Below, piece after piece: positions 31,706 to 38,364 of a DNA stretch of 38,364 nucleotides. Numbering within the stretch: position 1 is the first letter of the stretch; the number at the start of each line of letters is the position of its first letter. A model generated the notes under the pieces. The model did no database searches. It was not told the origin of the DNA and was given only the letters and a program-made list of their open reading frames with translations. The translations under genes and the position numbers were made by a program. Source of the stretch: Candidatus Omnitrophota bacterium (GTDB lineage Bacteria; Omnitrophota; Gorgyraeia; Zapsychrales; Fredricksoniimonadaceae); contig CAIVRE010000014.1 of NCBI GenBank assembly GCA_903908245.1, forward strand, positions 95,963-134,326. Direction: 5' to 3'.

Positions 31706-32420
31706 AAGTATCGCTTTTGCCAAGATTACACGCTTCGCAAAGTGTCTGCAAATTTTCCAGAACACTTTTCCCGCCTTTAGAAAAAGGCGTTACGTGATCG
31801 ATGTGTAGCTTTGTTCCAAAATCTGTAGCCGGACTCTTCCCGCAGAAAGAGCACCGAAAATTGTCTCTACTTAATACTTTCAGCCTCAAACCAAGCGGAA
31901 TATCTCGTGAGCTTTCCTTCTTGTAATCAGTCTTGCCAACTTGTTGCGATGCCTGCTCAACAATAACAAAATCTTCCGCTAAAATATCCCCACCCATCTT
32001 ATGCTCAATAAATTTCAGACAAGCATTTGTCCACCCACCAAAACGCTTCTTATAACATGGATAACTAATCCGCGGTTCTGACATCTCCCATTCGGTTTTT
32101 GATGGTCGCTGACCAACTTTCTGCCAAATCCGTTCCATTTCAGCAAATAACTCTTTGTCAGAATATATTCTATTTGGAGCATGTGGCCGCGGTGATAAGC
32201 TTAATCCCTTTTCTTGAAGGCGCTTTCTTAACGCTTCAAGCCCCTTCTTCCAACCGCCATACCGTTTTTTAACGAGACTGCCGCTTATATCAGCAATCTT
32301 GCTAAACTCACGATGTCCAAACTCTATATAATTAAAATGTTTGGCGGCTTTCTCAAGCTCATCCAATATTTTCGCTTCGGGTATTTCGTTAAGTCTTTTT
32401 CTTTGAAATTTAAAGTCCAT
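31686..32420 (-). CDS. HNH endonuclease with homing-endonuclease-associated repeats
   Basis: 244 residues. Two copies of the HNH-associated repeat: FSKIADISGSLVKKRYGGWK then KGLEAL, and EWEMSEPRISYPCYKKRFGG then WTNACLKFI. After a linker comes the HNH nuclease: RCSFCGKSP, KLHIDHVTPFSKGGKSVLEN, LQTLCEACN, with two CxxC zinc pairs and the His-His-Asn core. Such proteins cut DNA and belong to homing endonucleases, restriction systems or phage genes. The ATG at 32420 is preferred; a TTG at 32432 overlaps the upstream stop. The region is AT-rich and flanked by recombinase relics, which fits a mobile island. Confidence 0.9.
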   Translation of the reverse strand: MDFKFQRKRLNEIPEAKILDELEKAAKHFNYIEFGHREFSKIADISGSLVKKRYGGWKKGLEALRKRLQEKGLSLSPRPHAPNRIYSDKELFAEMERIWQKVGQRPSKTEWEMSEPRISYPCYKKRFGGWTNACLKFIEHKMGGDILAEDFVIVEQASQQVGKTDYKKESSRDIPLGLRLKVLSRDNFRCSFCGKSPATDFGTKLHIDHVTPFSKGGKSVLENLQTLCEACNLGKSDTFIKVGQ

Positions 32421-32424
32421 GCAA

Positions 32425-33576
32425 TTACCCAAAGATTGTGTTCATCCCGCCCATGATCTGATGAAACGGTACGACGGAAATCTTCTTATTAAGCTCGTAT
32501 CGTTTTGACCCAGGATAGATGACCGCGATGCGTTCAAGTTTCAAGTCCTCCAGCGCGATGCGCATAGACGGCGTCATGACCGGGGCATCCTGACGCTTGA
32601 TCTCAACACCATACATCCGCCCGCCTTTAAACAAAACCAGATCGATCTCCGCGCCTTGATGAGTCGCCCAAAAATACACATCATCCGGCTCAACCGCGTG
32701 AATGATCTCCTCGATCACGAAGCCTTCCCACGATGCACCGCAACTGGGGTGGCGTGGAACATCCACTTCAGTCTTAATCCCAAGTAACGAATTGAGAATG
32801 CCCGTATCACGGATATAAATTTTCGGCGCCTTCACCTGGCGCTTTTTGATATTGGCATACCACGGCTGGATCTGACGAACCATAAACAAACCCGTCAAGA
32901 TATCCAAATACTTCCGCACGGTCGGCTGACTTAATCCAAGAGAGGTCGCAAAAGGCGCGGCATTCCATATTTGCCCATGACTGTGGGCAAGCATGGTCCA
33001 AAATCGATGTAAAGCAACCGTCGGAACATCAATGCCCTGCTGGCGAAGATCGCGCTCTAGGAATGTCTTTATAAAACTGTTCCGCCAAGCGAAGCTGTCC
33101 GCATCGCTCTTGGCCAAAAACGACAAAGGGAATCCGCCTCGTACCCAAAGAGACGATGCTTTCTTCTCTCCTACCTCGGACAAATTGAATCCGTCCATTT
33201 CGATTAATTCTAAACGTCCGGCAAGAGATTCGGAGGATTGTCTTAACAGGTCAGGTGATGCACTTCCGAGTATCAGAAACTTGGCAGGTAACGGCGTGCG
33301 ATCTAACAATACTCGCAGGATTGGAAAAATTTCTGGACGCCGCTGAACTTCATCAATAACAACCAGTCCCTTTAAGGGAGCAAGTGCCGTCTTGGGATCA
33401 GCCAAACCAATCAGGCTGGAATTGTCTTCAAGGTCAAAATAATTGGGAGAATCAATATCAACGAACTCCCGAGCCAAAGTCGTCTTACCGCACTGACGCG
33501 GACCCAGTAATGCCACGGCACGGCTGCGACCCAGTGCTTTCTCCACAAACTCTTCGTAATCGTCTCGTTTTATCAT
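32425..33576 (-). CDS. AAA_14/DUF4143 ATP-binding protein
   Basis: 383 residues. Walker A ALLGPRQCGKTTLAREF, Walker B region LKGLVVIDEVQRRPEIFP, sensor ILGSASPDLLRQSSESL, then LAGRLELIEMDGFNLSEV; the second half is DUF4143: RDLRQQGIDVPTVALHRFW, a winged helix FATSLGLSQPTVRKYLDIL, and a nuclease-like end (ATHQGAEIDLVLFKGGRMYG, VEIK) with the ExK signature of PD-(D/E)XK folds. This is a very widespread family in mobile and accessory DNA; the role is unknown. The SD is weak (GAGG too near the ATG). Its promoter lies inside an inverted repeat. Confidence 0.93.
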   Translation of the reverse strand: MIKRDDYEEFVEKALGRSRAVALLGPRQCGKTTLAREFVDIDSPNYFDLEDNSSLIGLADPKTALAPLKGLVVIDEVQRRPEIFPILRVLLDRTPLPAKFLILGSASPDLLRQSSESLAGRLELIEMDGFNLSEVGEKKASSLWVRGGFPLSFLAKSDADSFAWRNSFIKTFLERDLRQQGIDVPTVALHRFWTMLAHSHGQIWNAAPFATSLGLSQPTVRKYLDILTGLFMVRQIQPWYANIKKRQVKAPKIYIRDTGILNSLLGIKTEVDVPRHPSCGASWEGFVIEEIIHAVEPDDVYFWATHQGAEIDLVLFKGGRMYGVEIKRQDAPVMTPSMRIALEDLKLERIAVIYPGSKRYELNKKISVVPFHQIMGGMNTIFG

Positions 33577-33582
33577 GCCTCA

Positions 33583-33626
33583 AGCATACCATGAAATATG
33601 AAAGTGTCAATTTATTATTTCATGGT
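33583..33626 (-). promoter_or_regulatory. AAA_14 gene promoter inside an 11-bp inverted repeat
   Basis: On the minus strand TTGACA (33605-33610), 16 bases, TATGCT (33583-33588). ACCATGAAATA at 33588-33598 is mirrored at 33616-33626, with 17 bases between the arms, so the arms flank the -35. This looks like a repressor site. Confidence 0.5.
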
Positions 33627-33641
33627 TAATAAATCTATGAA

Positions 33642-33678
33642 AAAGCCCTGCTCCGACGATATATCGAAGCAGGGCTTT
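33642..33678 (-). terminator. terminator hairpin at the left edge of relic 3
   Basis: AAAGCCCTGCT pairs with 33668-33678 (11 bp), with an inner CGA/TCG pairing. TTTTTCATAG follows on the minus strand. It would end transcripts coming from the LTxxQ protein gene. Confidence 0.75.
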
Positions 33679-34143
33679 CGCCGCCTGTTGGTTTCGCATT
33701 GGCGACAAGTATGGGGTCCCGAACGAGACGCCAGTCGAATCACGCAAATACACACAGTGCAATTACTTATAGCATTTCACCGGAGACGGACGACCCGCTT
33801 GGAGGTCTCGATTGATGATCCATTCCCGGAAAAGCCACGTCCCAAGCCTCCGGTGAATGTGATCCAACAGGCACTAATGGTCAGAGCGTTCATGCACGCT
33901 AACCCTGACGAGAACTACTTGTCCGCGGCACCAAAGCTGAACATTCACCGGAAACGGATCGCCAAACTCCTGCGTCTGATCGAGAATTTACCTGACGACT
34001 TCATTGAACAAACTAAAGAATGTCGCGATGAGAAGATGTTACACAAAATGTCTGTAGAACGACTTATTAGAGACCTCGCGTTCAAAACAACCCCCAAGCC
34101 CCTGGCATCAACCCCAGCAACACAAACAAAAGTAAGCAGCTGA
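33643..34143 (+). pseudogene. relic 3 of a serine-recombinase C-terminus with HTH tail
   Basis: An open plus frame from 33598 to 34143, but with no SD and no N-terminal domain. It contains RRRTTRLEVSIDDPFPEKPR (as in relic 2), then YLSAAPKLNIHRKRIAKLLR (as in relic 1), LIENLPDDFIEQTKECRD and KMLHKMSVERLIRDLAFK. The helix-turn-helix is like the C-terminal HTH tails seen in some large recombinases. After about 34085 the frame only reads the antisense of a signal peptide, so the right border of the relic is near there. It may still be translated, but I consider it a remnant. Confidence 0.6.
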
Positions 34144-34153
34144 CCTTGTTCAT
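34082..34153 (-). pseudogene. signal-peptide stub of an exported protein gene cut by relic 3
   Basis: An ATG at 34153 with TTAGGA upstream, 10 bases after the stop of the LTxxQ gene. The 23-codon product is a complete signal peptide (MNKVSCLLLFVLLGLMPGAW, then Gly-Leu-Phe and a stop) and nothing else. The mature part appears to have been removed where relic 3 begins. Confidence 0.45.
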
Positions 34154-34163
34154 AACACAGGTC

Positions 34164-35726
34164 CTAATTATTATCCCGTCTTGGCGGTCTATTCCCGCCG
34201 CCCTGTCTGTTACGATCATTGGAATTACCAAAACTTTCAGGAGGCGTTGTTTGCCCTGCATCTGAAGGAACAGCCCCAACACCGAACATAAAATCAGTAT
34301 TGGGAAGTATCGGCATCGCCACCGGCGTCGAGAACCGATACGCGCCTTCTGGCACAACATCCAGATTGCGCAACTTGACCAGTGCTGCCCGCTGATCTGC
34401 CGTTAACGTCTTGTTAACTGTTGAAAAACGAGCCGCATAAAGCCCGGACATCTGACCGTCCAGCTCGCCATAGCGTTCAATCAGAGAATAGACCTTGGCC
34501 TTGTCGATAGCCCCGCCATTGATTCCCTTACGCAATTCAACAGACACATCCGTCCTTATCTGCTTGATTTCCTCAAGAGCGGACCGCTGTTCATCAATGA
34601 TTCCGGTGATCAAAGCCCTCTGCTGAGGATTCAGTATGTTAAGGAACTCTTTACCGCTGTCTCCGGTAATAGCCGTACTAATGAAATAATTCGGATTGTG
34701 CATCGCCGGGTAGTCTTTCATGAAGAACCCGCCGAAGTACGTACCATGGCGCTCGGGACAAAAATAGACATCCGCCGTCAAACTCCCCTTGTACCAGGAG
34801 AACAACTCACTGGCGTAGGTCATTACTGCCACAAATTGATTATTGGTCATGCCTCTTTTAAGGTTTTCATCCTCGTTCACATCTGGCCACGATGCGTAGT
34901 TATTAAACTGCATCTTGGATAGGTACGCCTTCTGCTCGTCCGTCAAAGAATTGATGATCTCACCCACAACAACAGCACGGTTATAACTCAAGTCCGCATC
35001 ATTCTTATAGAGCCCAGCTGTATATTTAGAAACAGCCGGGATATTAAGGCCCGACGACCCTGACGGGATGTCCCCCTCCAAACTGCGACGAAAGACATTA
35101 GTAAGAAGGAAACGATTATACGCAAACTTGATATAGATCGGCGCCTGCTCTTTTGCCAGCGCCACCAGCTTGGCCTTCTGCGCATCATTCAGAATATAAA
35201 GAATGTTGCTAGCCACCTTGGTCAGGAATGTGGTGTTATGCCCATACCCAGCCGTATCCACATCGCGCATATACTGAAACCCAAAGAAATCTGCCACCTT
35301 GCCAGGCGGAAAGAAGGTGTCCCCACCAGCATTACCGGTAATGAATGCCAGCCCGCTGAAAGAAATTGTCGTCAACTGGGCATTGTCGCTCATGGCTTGC
35401 TCAAGAGTGTATTGACTGCCCTGGCCTTGTTTCTTCTGCTGCTGCCCTTCATCTCTTTGATCACCTTCAGAAGAAGCACTGCGATTTGAATCGCCTCTCT
35501 CTGGTCTACAAGCAAAGTACTTATTATCCGGCGTGTAGGCGCAATCTCCGGACTTTGTTCCATCAGGAGTCGACACCTCACAAGCCGTGCCCTCTGATTG
35601 TCCTGCGCAGGCATCAATGGCAGACTGCGGCGGCATACGTGATTCCTGTGCCAAAGAGCTTGAAGGATAACTTGCGACCGCTAGCAAAATCGTTACTAAC
35701 CATATCGTCGAACCTGTCTTTACCAT
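34164..35726 (-). CDS. exported protein with LTxxQ (Spy/CpxP-like) repeats
   Basis: 520 residues. Signal peptide (IWLVTILLAVASYPSSSLAQ). Residues 30-75 have four Cys (ACAGQSEGTACEVSTPDGTK, then a DCAY and FACRP). A Q/G-rich linker follows. From about 170 on, the protein is helical with Spy/CpxP-like LTxxQ-type motifs: LNDAQKAKLVALAKEQ, SLTDEQKAYLSKM, LNPQQRALITGIIDEQ, TLTADQRAALVKL. Such motifs mark periplasmic chaperones of envelope stress and metal resistance; this version is about three times longer than Spy. The tail is Arg/Asn/Gly-rich like that of the next gene upstream. Start fixed by ACAGGAGGCGTCAA. Confidence 0.82.
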   Translation of the reverse strand: MVKTGSTIWLVTILLAVASYPSSSLAQESRMPPQSAIDACAGQSEGTACEVSTPDGTKSGDCAYTPDNKYFACRPERGDSNRSASSEGDQRDEGQQQKKQGQGSQYTLEQAMSDNAQLTTISFSGLAFITGNAGGDTFFPPGKVADFFGFQYMRDVDTAGYGHNTTFLTKVASNILYILNDAQKAKLVALAKEQAPIYIKFAYNRFLLTNVFRRSLEGDIPSGSSGLNIPAVSKYTAGLYKNDADLSYNRAVVVGEIINSLTDEQKAYLSKMQFNNYASWPDVNEDENLKRGMTNNQFVAVMTYASELFSWYKGSLTADVYFCPERHGTYFGGFFMKDYPAMHNPNYFISTAITGDSGKEFLNILNPQQRALITGIIDEQRSALEEIKQIRTDVSVELRKGINGGAIDKAKVYSLIERYGELDGQMSGLYAARFSTVNKTLTADQRAALVKLRNLDVVPEGAYRFSTPVAMPILPNTDFMFGVGAVPSDAGQTTPPESFGNSNDRNRQGGGNRPPRRDNN

Positions 35727-35759
35727 TTGACGCCTCCTGTATCTCTCATTTCTTTAAGA

Positions 35760-35797
35760 AGAACCGGGACACCCTGGATTCGTTGTATCCCGGTTCT
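35760..35797 (-). terminator. terminator of the EF-hand/Q-N-rich protein gene
   Basis: A perfect 10-bp stem AGAACCGGGA with its complement at 35788-35797, and an 18-base loop; TTCTTCTTAAAG follows on the minus strand. The hairpin is 33 bases before the LTxxQ start, so partial read-through is possible. Confidence 0.65.
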
Positions 35798-35805
35798 GTA
35801 TTCTA

Positions 35806-36945
35806 TCACCGCTGTCCACCTCTATTACCGCCCCCCTGGCCACGTCCATTGCGCCCCTGACCTTGACCATGATCCCTTACGCCATTATTACCTCTATCCT
35901 GTCCCATGCCAGGCCCGCCCTGCGGCCCGCCATTATCCTGACCAGGACCAAACCCACCCTGTTGTCTTGGAGGATTATCACCATTCATTCCAGGACCACC
36001 ACGACGAGGCGGCGGATTATTACCATTCCCCTGATTCTGATCTGATCCCTGATCACCTTGAGCACCCTGTTGATTATCCCAATTTTTACCACGACCCCCG
36101 CGACGAGGCGGTGGCGGAGGATTATTGCTATCACCCTGATTCTGCCCTATACCTTGACCGCCTTGAGACTGATCATTGCTCTGCCCTTGAGAATCATTGC
36201 CGTTGCCTTGATCCTGATTAAAGCCCCGACCATGACGACGCGGCGGATTACTGTTATCTCCCTGATTCTGCCCTATTCCCTGGCCACCTTGAGATTGATC
36301 ATTCCCCTGCCCCTGTGAATCATTGCCACTTCCTTGATCCTGATTCGATCCGCGATCATGACGACGCGGAGGCGGTGGAGGATTGTTATTTCCCTGATCC
36401 TGATTTGATCCCTGATTGTTCTGAGCCGAAGAAGAATTATCGTTATTCCGGCTTTTATTCCTGTCAGCCTTCTTGCTTTCATAAGCCTGCTTTTCTTCAT
36501 CCGATATAACGCCATCCTTGTTTGTGTCTGTCCGAGCGGTTGTTTTATCAGACCGCAATTCCTTCCTTGCAGAACTTAAAGTTTCATTATAAGTCTTCAT
36601 CTCCTGCATATTCGTCTCATGCGTCGTCTTCAGCTGCTCTTTTAATGTCTGGGCCGTTGCCGTATCACCAGCCTGTTCCGCGGTCCTGATCTGTTCGCGC
36701 AGTGCTTTCTCTTCTGTCCTGGCTGCGGCATCAGCCGTATTGATCGCATCCCTCGCAGCTTTCAGTGCTGCCTTATCAGTTGTTATCTCCTGCTTATAGT
36801 CGACACTTGAAGCACTGGTCCCCGATGTGCTTTGCGACTGATCATCTGTTGAAGTCCTTGTGGTCGCATCATCCGCTTTCGCGCTGGCGATTGCCAGCAT
36901 AAAGACCGCAAGAAAAACTCCGAAACATGTTAATAGCCTTTTCAT
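35806..36945 (-). CDS. exported EF-hand protein with Q/N/G/P-rich tandem repeats
   Basis: 379 residues: a signal peptide (LLTCFGVFLAVFMLAIASAKA), a Thr/Ser-rich stretch, a helical charged domain at about 50-130 (ALREQIRTAEQAGDTATAQT), one EF-hand loop DTNKDGVISDEEKQAYESKK near 140-155, then about 220 residues of disorder. That region has two tandem copies of a roughly 45-residue unit (NQDQGSGNDSQGQGNDQSQG, then GQGIGQNQGD) and repeated blocks (N)PPPPPRR(H/G). It resembles prion-like or adhesive low-complexity tails. SD GGAAGGGGACACT. The repeats are partly conserved as DNA, so recent duplication is likely. Function unknown; calcium binding is likely from the loop. Confidence 0.8.
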   Translation of the reverse strand: MKRLLTCFGVFLAVFMLAIASAKADDATTRTSTDDQSQSTSGTSASSVDYKQEITTDKAALKAARDAINTADAAARTEEKALREQIRTAEQAGDTATAQTLKEQLKTTHETNMQEMKTYNETLSSARKELRSDKTTARTDTNKDGVISDEEKQAYESKKADRNKSRNNDNSSSAQNNQGSNQDQGNNNPPPPPRRHDRGSNQDQGSGNDSQGQGNDQSQGGQGIGQNQGDNSNPPRRHGRGFNQDQGNGNDSQGQSNDQSQGGQGIGQNQGDSNNPPPPPRRGGRGKNWDNQQGAQGDQGSDQNQGNGNNPPPRRGGPGMNGDNPPRQQGGFGPGQDNGGPQGGPGMGQDRGNNGVRDHGQGQGRNGRGQGGGNRGGQR

Positions 36946-36960
36946 AGTGTCCCCTTCCTT

Positions 36961-37125
36961 TTATAAAATGTCCAAAACTGCCATCTTCCAAAGTTGCACA
37001 ATTTTATACGGGATCAACAAGAAACCCTTTTCCCCATCGATCCACTCCAGGAATCGGTAACACATGAACACCAGCACTTCTTTTTGCGAGGCCCTCCTTT
37101 CTCCCTTGACAGCTGATGTCCTCAT
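36961..37125 (-). CDS. small basic protein (54 aa), unrecognised
   Basis: The ATG at 37125 follows CCAGGAGGATGTT, an excellent SD; the stop is 15 bases before the EF-hand gene start, so the two are probably translated from one message. The product begins MRTSAVKGERRASQKEVLVF, then MCYRFLEWIDGEKGFLLIPY and KIVQLWKMAVLDIL. It has no clear signal or transmembrane segment but an amphipathic end. A longer overlapping frame (37004-37246) has no SD and poorer composition. The family is unknown. Confidence 0.5.
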   Translation of the reverse strand: MRTSAVKGERRASQKEVLVFMCYRFLEWIDGEKGFLLIPYKIVQLWKMAVLDIL

Positions 37126-37250
37126 AACATCCTCCTGGTTCTCGCGGCATTTCTTCGCCGCTCTGAAAAGTTAAATCCAAGAACCAAAAGAAAGTTTCGG
37201 TCTTTTTCAAAGGAAAATACTGCGGAAAGCTAATTTTTACGCACAAATAT

Positions 37251-37279
37251 CCCGCCGTGAAAACGTTTTCACAGACGGG
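37251..37279 (-). terminator. long hairpin after the DUF3106 gene, with a cre-like palindrome core
   Basis: CCCG/CGGG arms surround GTGAAAACGTTTTCAC, a perfect 16-bp palindrome. It lies 24 bases after the DUF3106 stop and can act as a terminator, though no U-tract follows. The core equally fits a LacI/CcpA-type operator (TGWAANCGNTNWCA). Confidence 0.45.
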
Positions 37280-37303
37280 CTTTATGTGTCATACAGTACA
37301 AAT

Positions 37304-38227
37304 TTACGGTCTCAGCGGGCGTTGATCGCGTGCAGGCTGACCGCCGTTACGCGGTCCTTGAGGAGGATTATCTGTACGGGGGCCATGGCCATTCCGTGGT
37401 CCGGGTGCATTATTATCATTTCCGATATTATTACCATTATCAGTACCTGAAGCAGATCCATCTTGTGCTCCATTATTCAAACAAGGATGTGATTTATCGC
37501 CGCAGCGCTGTCCTTTGCCTGATGAGCCTGGGCGCGGCCCCGGAAGATTGTTCCCGTTTCCTCCGTGCATACCATCATTGGGACCTGGACCAGGTCTTCC
37601 CTGTCCCTGCGGGCCAGGCCGCATCTCACGGTCGGGTCTTTCACCAGGACCCCCTTGGCGCGGACCAGGACCATTCTGGGGTCCGGACTGATTTTCCAAG
37701 TTTTGTCCAACCTTCTCTTGGCGGGGGCCACCTTGGGAACGAACACCTATAGTATCCATCCCTGGACGATTTACCTGGCCCTGACCATCTTGTACACGGC
37801 GCTGTTCCTGAACACGACGACGCATCTCATCACGCTTTGCCGGAGGAAGTTGTCGGAAGCCGCGAGACCCCTGCTCAAGTGCCTCACGACGCTCGGGAGG
37901 CAATGCACGGAACTTTTGGAAATTCTCACGCAAAGATTCCCTATCCTGTTCAGGCATAGCGCGGTACTCTTTGGCCTTCTCCTGCAACGCCGCGCGATCC
38001 GCTTTTGGCATCGCTGCCGCTTGATCCCGGATTGCCTGACGCTGCTCCTCTGTCATACTTTGCCAGCGGCGAAAATTGGCTTGGTATCTCTCTTCATCCG
38101 ATGATGTCACCGTAGAAGCGTCCTGTGCCCAGACTACGGATGATGAAGCAAAAGAAGAAAACACTCCCCCTACGATCAAAAGCAGGAGCAAGGTCTTCAA
38201 TCTGTACCCCATCAAGCGTGAGCTCAT
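37304..38227 (-). CDS. exported DUF3106-type protein with Gly/Pro/Gln-rich tail
   Basis: 307 residues. Signal peptide with Ala cleavage site (LLLLLIVGGVFSSFASSSVV...WAQ). Residues about 45-140 are four to five repeats of a 20-residue helical unit (RWQSMTEEQRQAIRDQAAAM, FQKFRALPPERREALEQGSR, FRQLPPAKRDEMRRRVQEQR), the DUF3106 pattern of LPPExRxxL motifs. The remaining half is disordered, rich in Gly, Pro, Asn, Gln and Arg, with a small Cys pair (CGDKSHPCLNN). The ATG at 38227 overlaps the upstream stop by 4 bases and has an AAGGAGAAG SD. DUF3106 genes are often placed after ECF sigma/anti-sigma pairs; that fits the fragment upstream. Confidence 0.85.
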   Translation of the reverse strand: MSSRLMGYRLKTLLLLLIVGGVFSSFASSSVVWAQDASTVTSSDEERYQANFRRWQSMTEEQRQAIRDQAAAMPKADRAALQEKAKEYRAMPEQDRESLRENFQKFRALPPERREALEQGSRGFRQLPPAKRDEMRRRVQEQRRVQDGQGQVNRPGMDTIGVRSQGGPRQEKVGQNLENQSGPQNGPGPRQGGPGERPDREMRPGPQGQGRPGPGPNDGMHGGNGNNLPGPRPGSSGKGQRCGDKSHPCLNNGAQDGSASGTDNGNNIGNDNNAPGPRNGHGPRTDNPPQGPRNGGQPARDQRPLRP

Positions 38228-38364
38228 GATGACTTCTCCTTCATCGACGACACCACATCCATATCGGCAACCACATCCATCTTCTTTAACATTTCGGCGT
38301 TCTCATACATATCCAAATTCGCAATGATGTCCCGATCCTTATCCACCTTGGCGATCATTGGCAC
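38224..38364 (-). CDS. C-terminal end of an unknown protein, possibly an anti-sigma factor (runs off the window)
   Basis: The last 46 codons of a gene that enters from the right. The visible end is acidic and Met/Asp-rich (KVDKDRDIIANLDMYENAEM, then LKKMDVVADMDVV and MKEKSS). The repeated D-(I/M/V)-(I/V)-(A/V) phrase is like the ends of zinc-finger anti-sigma factors placed before DUF3106 genes. That is by memory of context, and weak. Its stop overlaps the DUF3106 ATG by 4 bases (ATGA), showing coupled translation. Confidence 0.5.
   Translation of the reverse strand: MPMIAKVDKDRDIIANLDMYENAEMLKKMDVVADMDVVSSMKEKSS

Noticed and set aside
34082-34360. 92-codon minus-strand ORF overlapping the LTxxQ gene
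   Set aside because: It reads out of frame through the end of a real gene; only its last 23 codons, from the ATG at 34153, make sense as a signal peptide.
37004-37246. 80-codon minus-strand ORF overlapping the 54-aa ORF
   Set aside because: Its start has no SD, whereas the overlapping 54-aa frame has AGGAGG at ideal spacing and fits the gap to the next gene.
1-38364. CRISPR array
   Set aside because: No regularly spaced direct repeats of 24-40 bases were seen. The only direct repeats are the 13-mers at 31238-31277 and the coding repeats at 36000-36400.

Overview
The window looks like a stretch of an Omnitrophota (candidate phylum OP3) genome. The best clue is the 808-residue secreted protein at 7873-10299. 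Its N-terminal region (motifs such as LIKGL.IHPEDPLQFDFII and EKDRI.P..FGQT.MGRD) and its C-terminal tail are ones I know only from Omnitrophota proteins; this rests on memory, not on a search. Every convincing gene lies on the minus strand. The only plus-strand coding signals are decayed recombinase tails and one 12-codon ORF. No rRNA, tRNA or CRISPR was found.

Layout, right to left (the direction of transcription). 38364-33642: the 3' end of an unknown gene (possibly an anti-sigma factor), a DUF3106-type protein, a 54-aa ORF, an EF-hand/Q-N-G-rich repeat protein, an LTxxQ (Spy/CpxP-like) exported protein and a stub that is only a signal peptide. 34143-31320: two relics of serine-recombinase C-termini flanking an AAA_14/DUF4143 ATPase and an HNH endonuclease. 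31277-22964: a compact nine-gene operon (DUF134 regulator, NifX-like protein, metallo-beta-lactamase fold protein, half-size TSUP permease, methyltransferase, YeiH exporter, TolC-like protein, RND pump without an adaptor gene, DUF2892 protein). 22930-22483: a third recombinase relic and little else. 22392-20247: a Cache-type histidine kinase and its response regulator. 20082-16986: a COG4705 membrane protein, a TetR repressor with a perfect operator, a 60-aa orphan, a CBM48 protein, an SmbP-like His-rich protein and a 16-aa lysine-rich micro-ORF. 16788-13957: nirB-nirD. 13825-10425: a Cys-rich protein, two paralogous TPR proteins and a coiled-coil exported protein. 10299-5450: the Omnitrophota/DUF1861 fusion, two small proteins and a glycoside hydrolase. 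5371-1: two SPFH proteins, a CBS protein, a 55-aa membrane protein, a 7TM-PAS histidine kinase and CorA.

Three things stand out: the SPFH-SPFH-CBS-microprotein-kinase-CorA cluster, which looks like a membrane-state sensing unit joined to Mg2+ transport; the DUF134-led operon, which joins a metal-cofactor-type sensor module to two anion exporter types and an RND pump with no periplasmic adaptor; and the fusion of a phylum-specific exported domain to a DUF1861 (GH130-like) propeller. Many small genes were added by reading Shine-Dalgarno (SD) sequences. All family names come from motif recognition; no searches were run.
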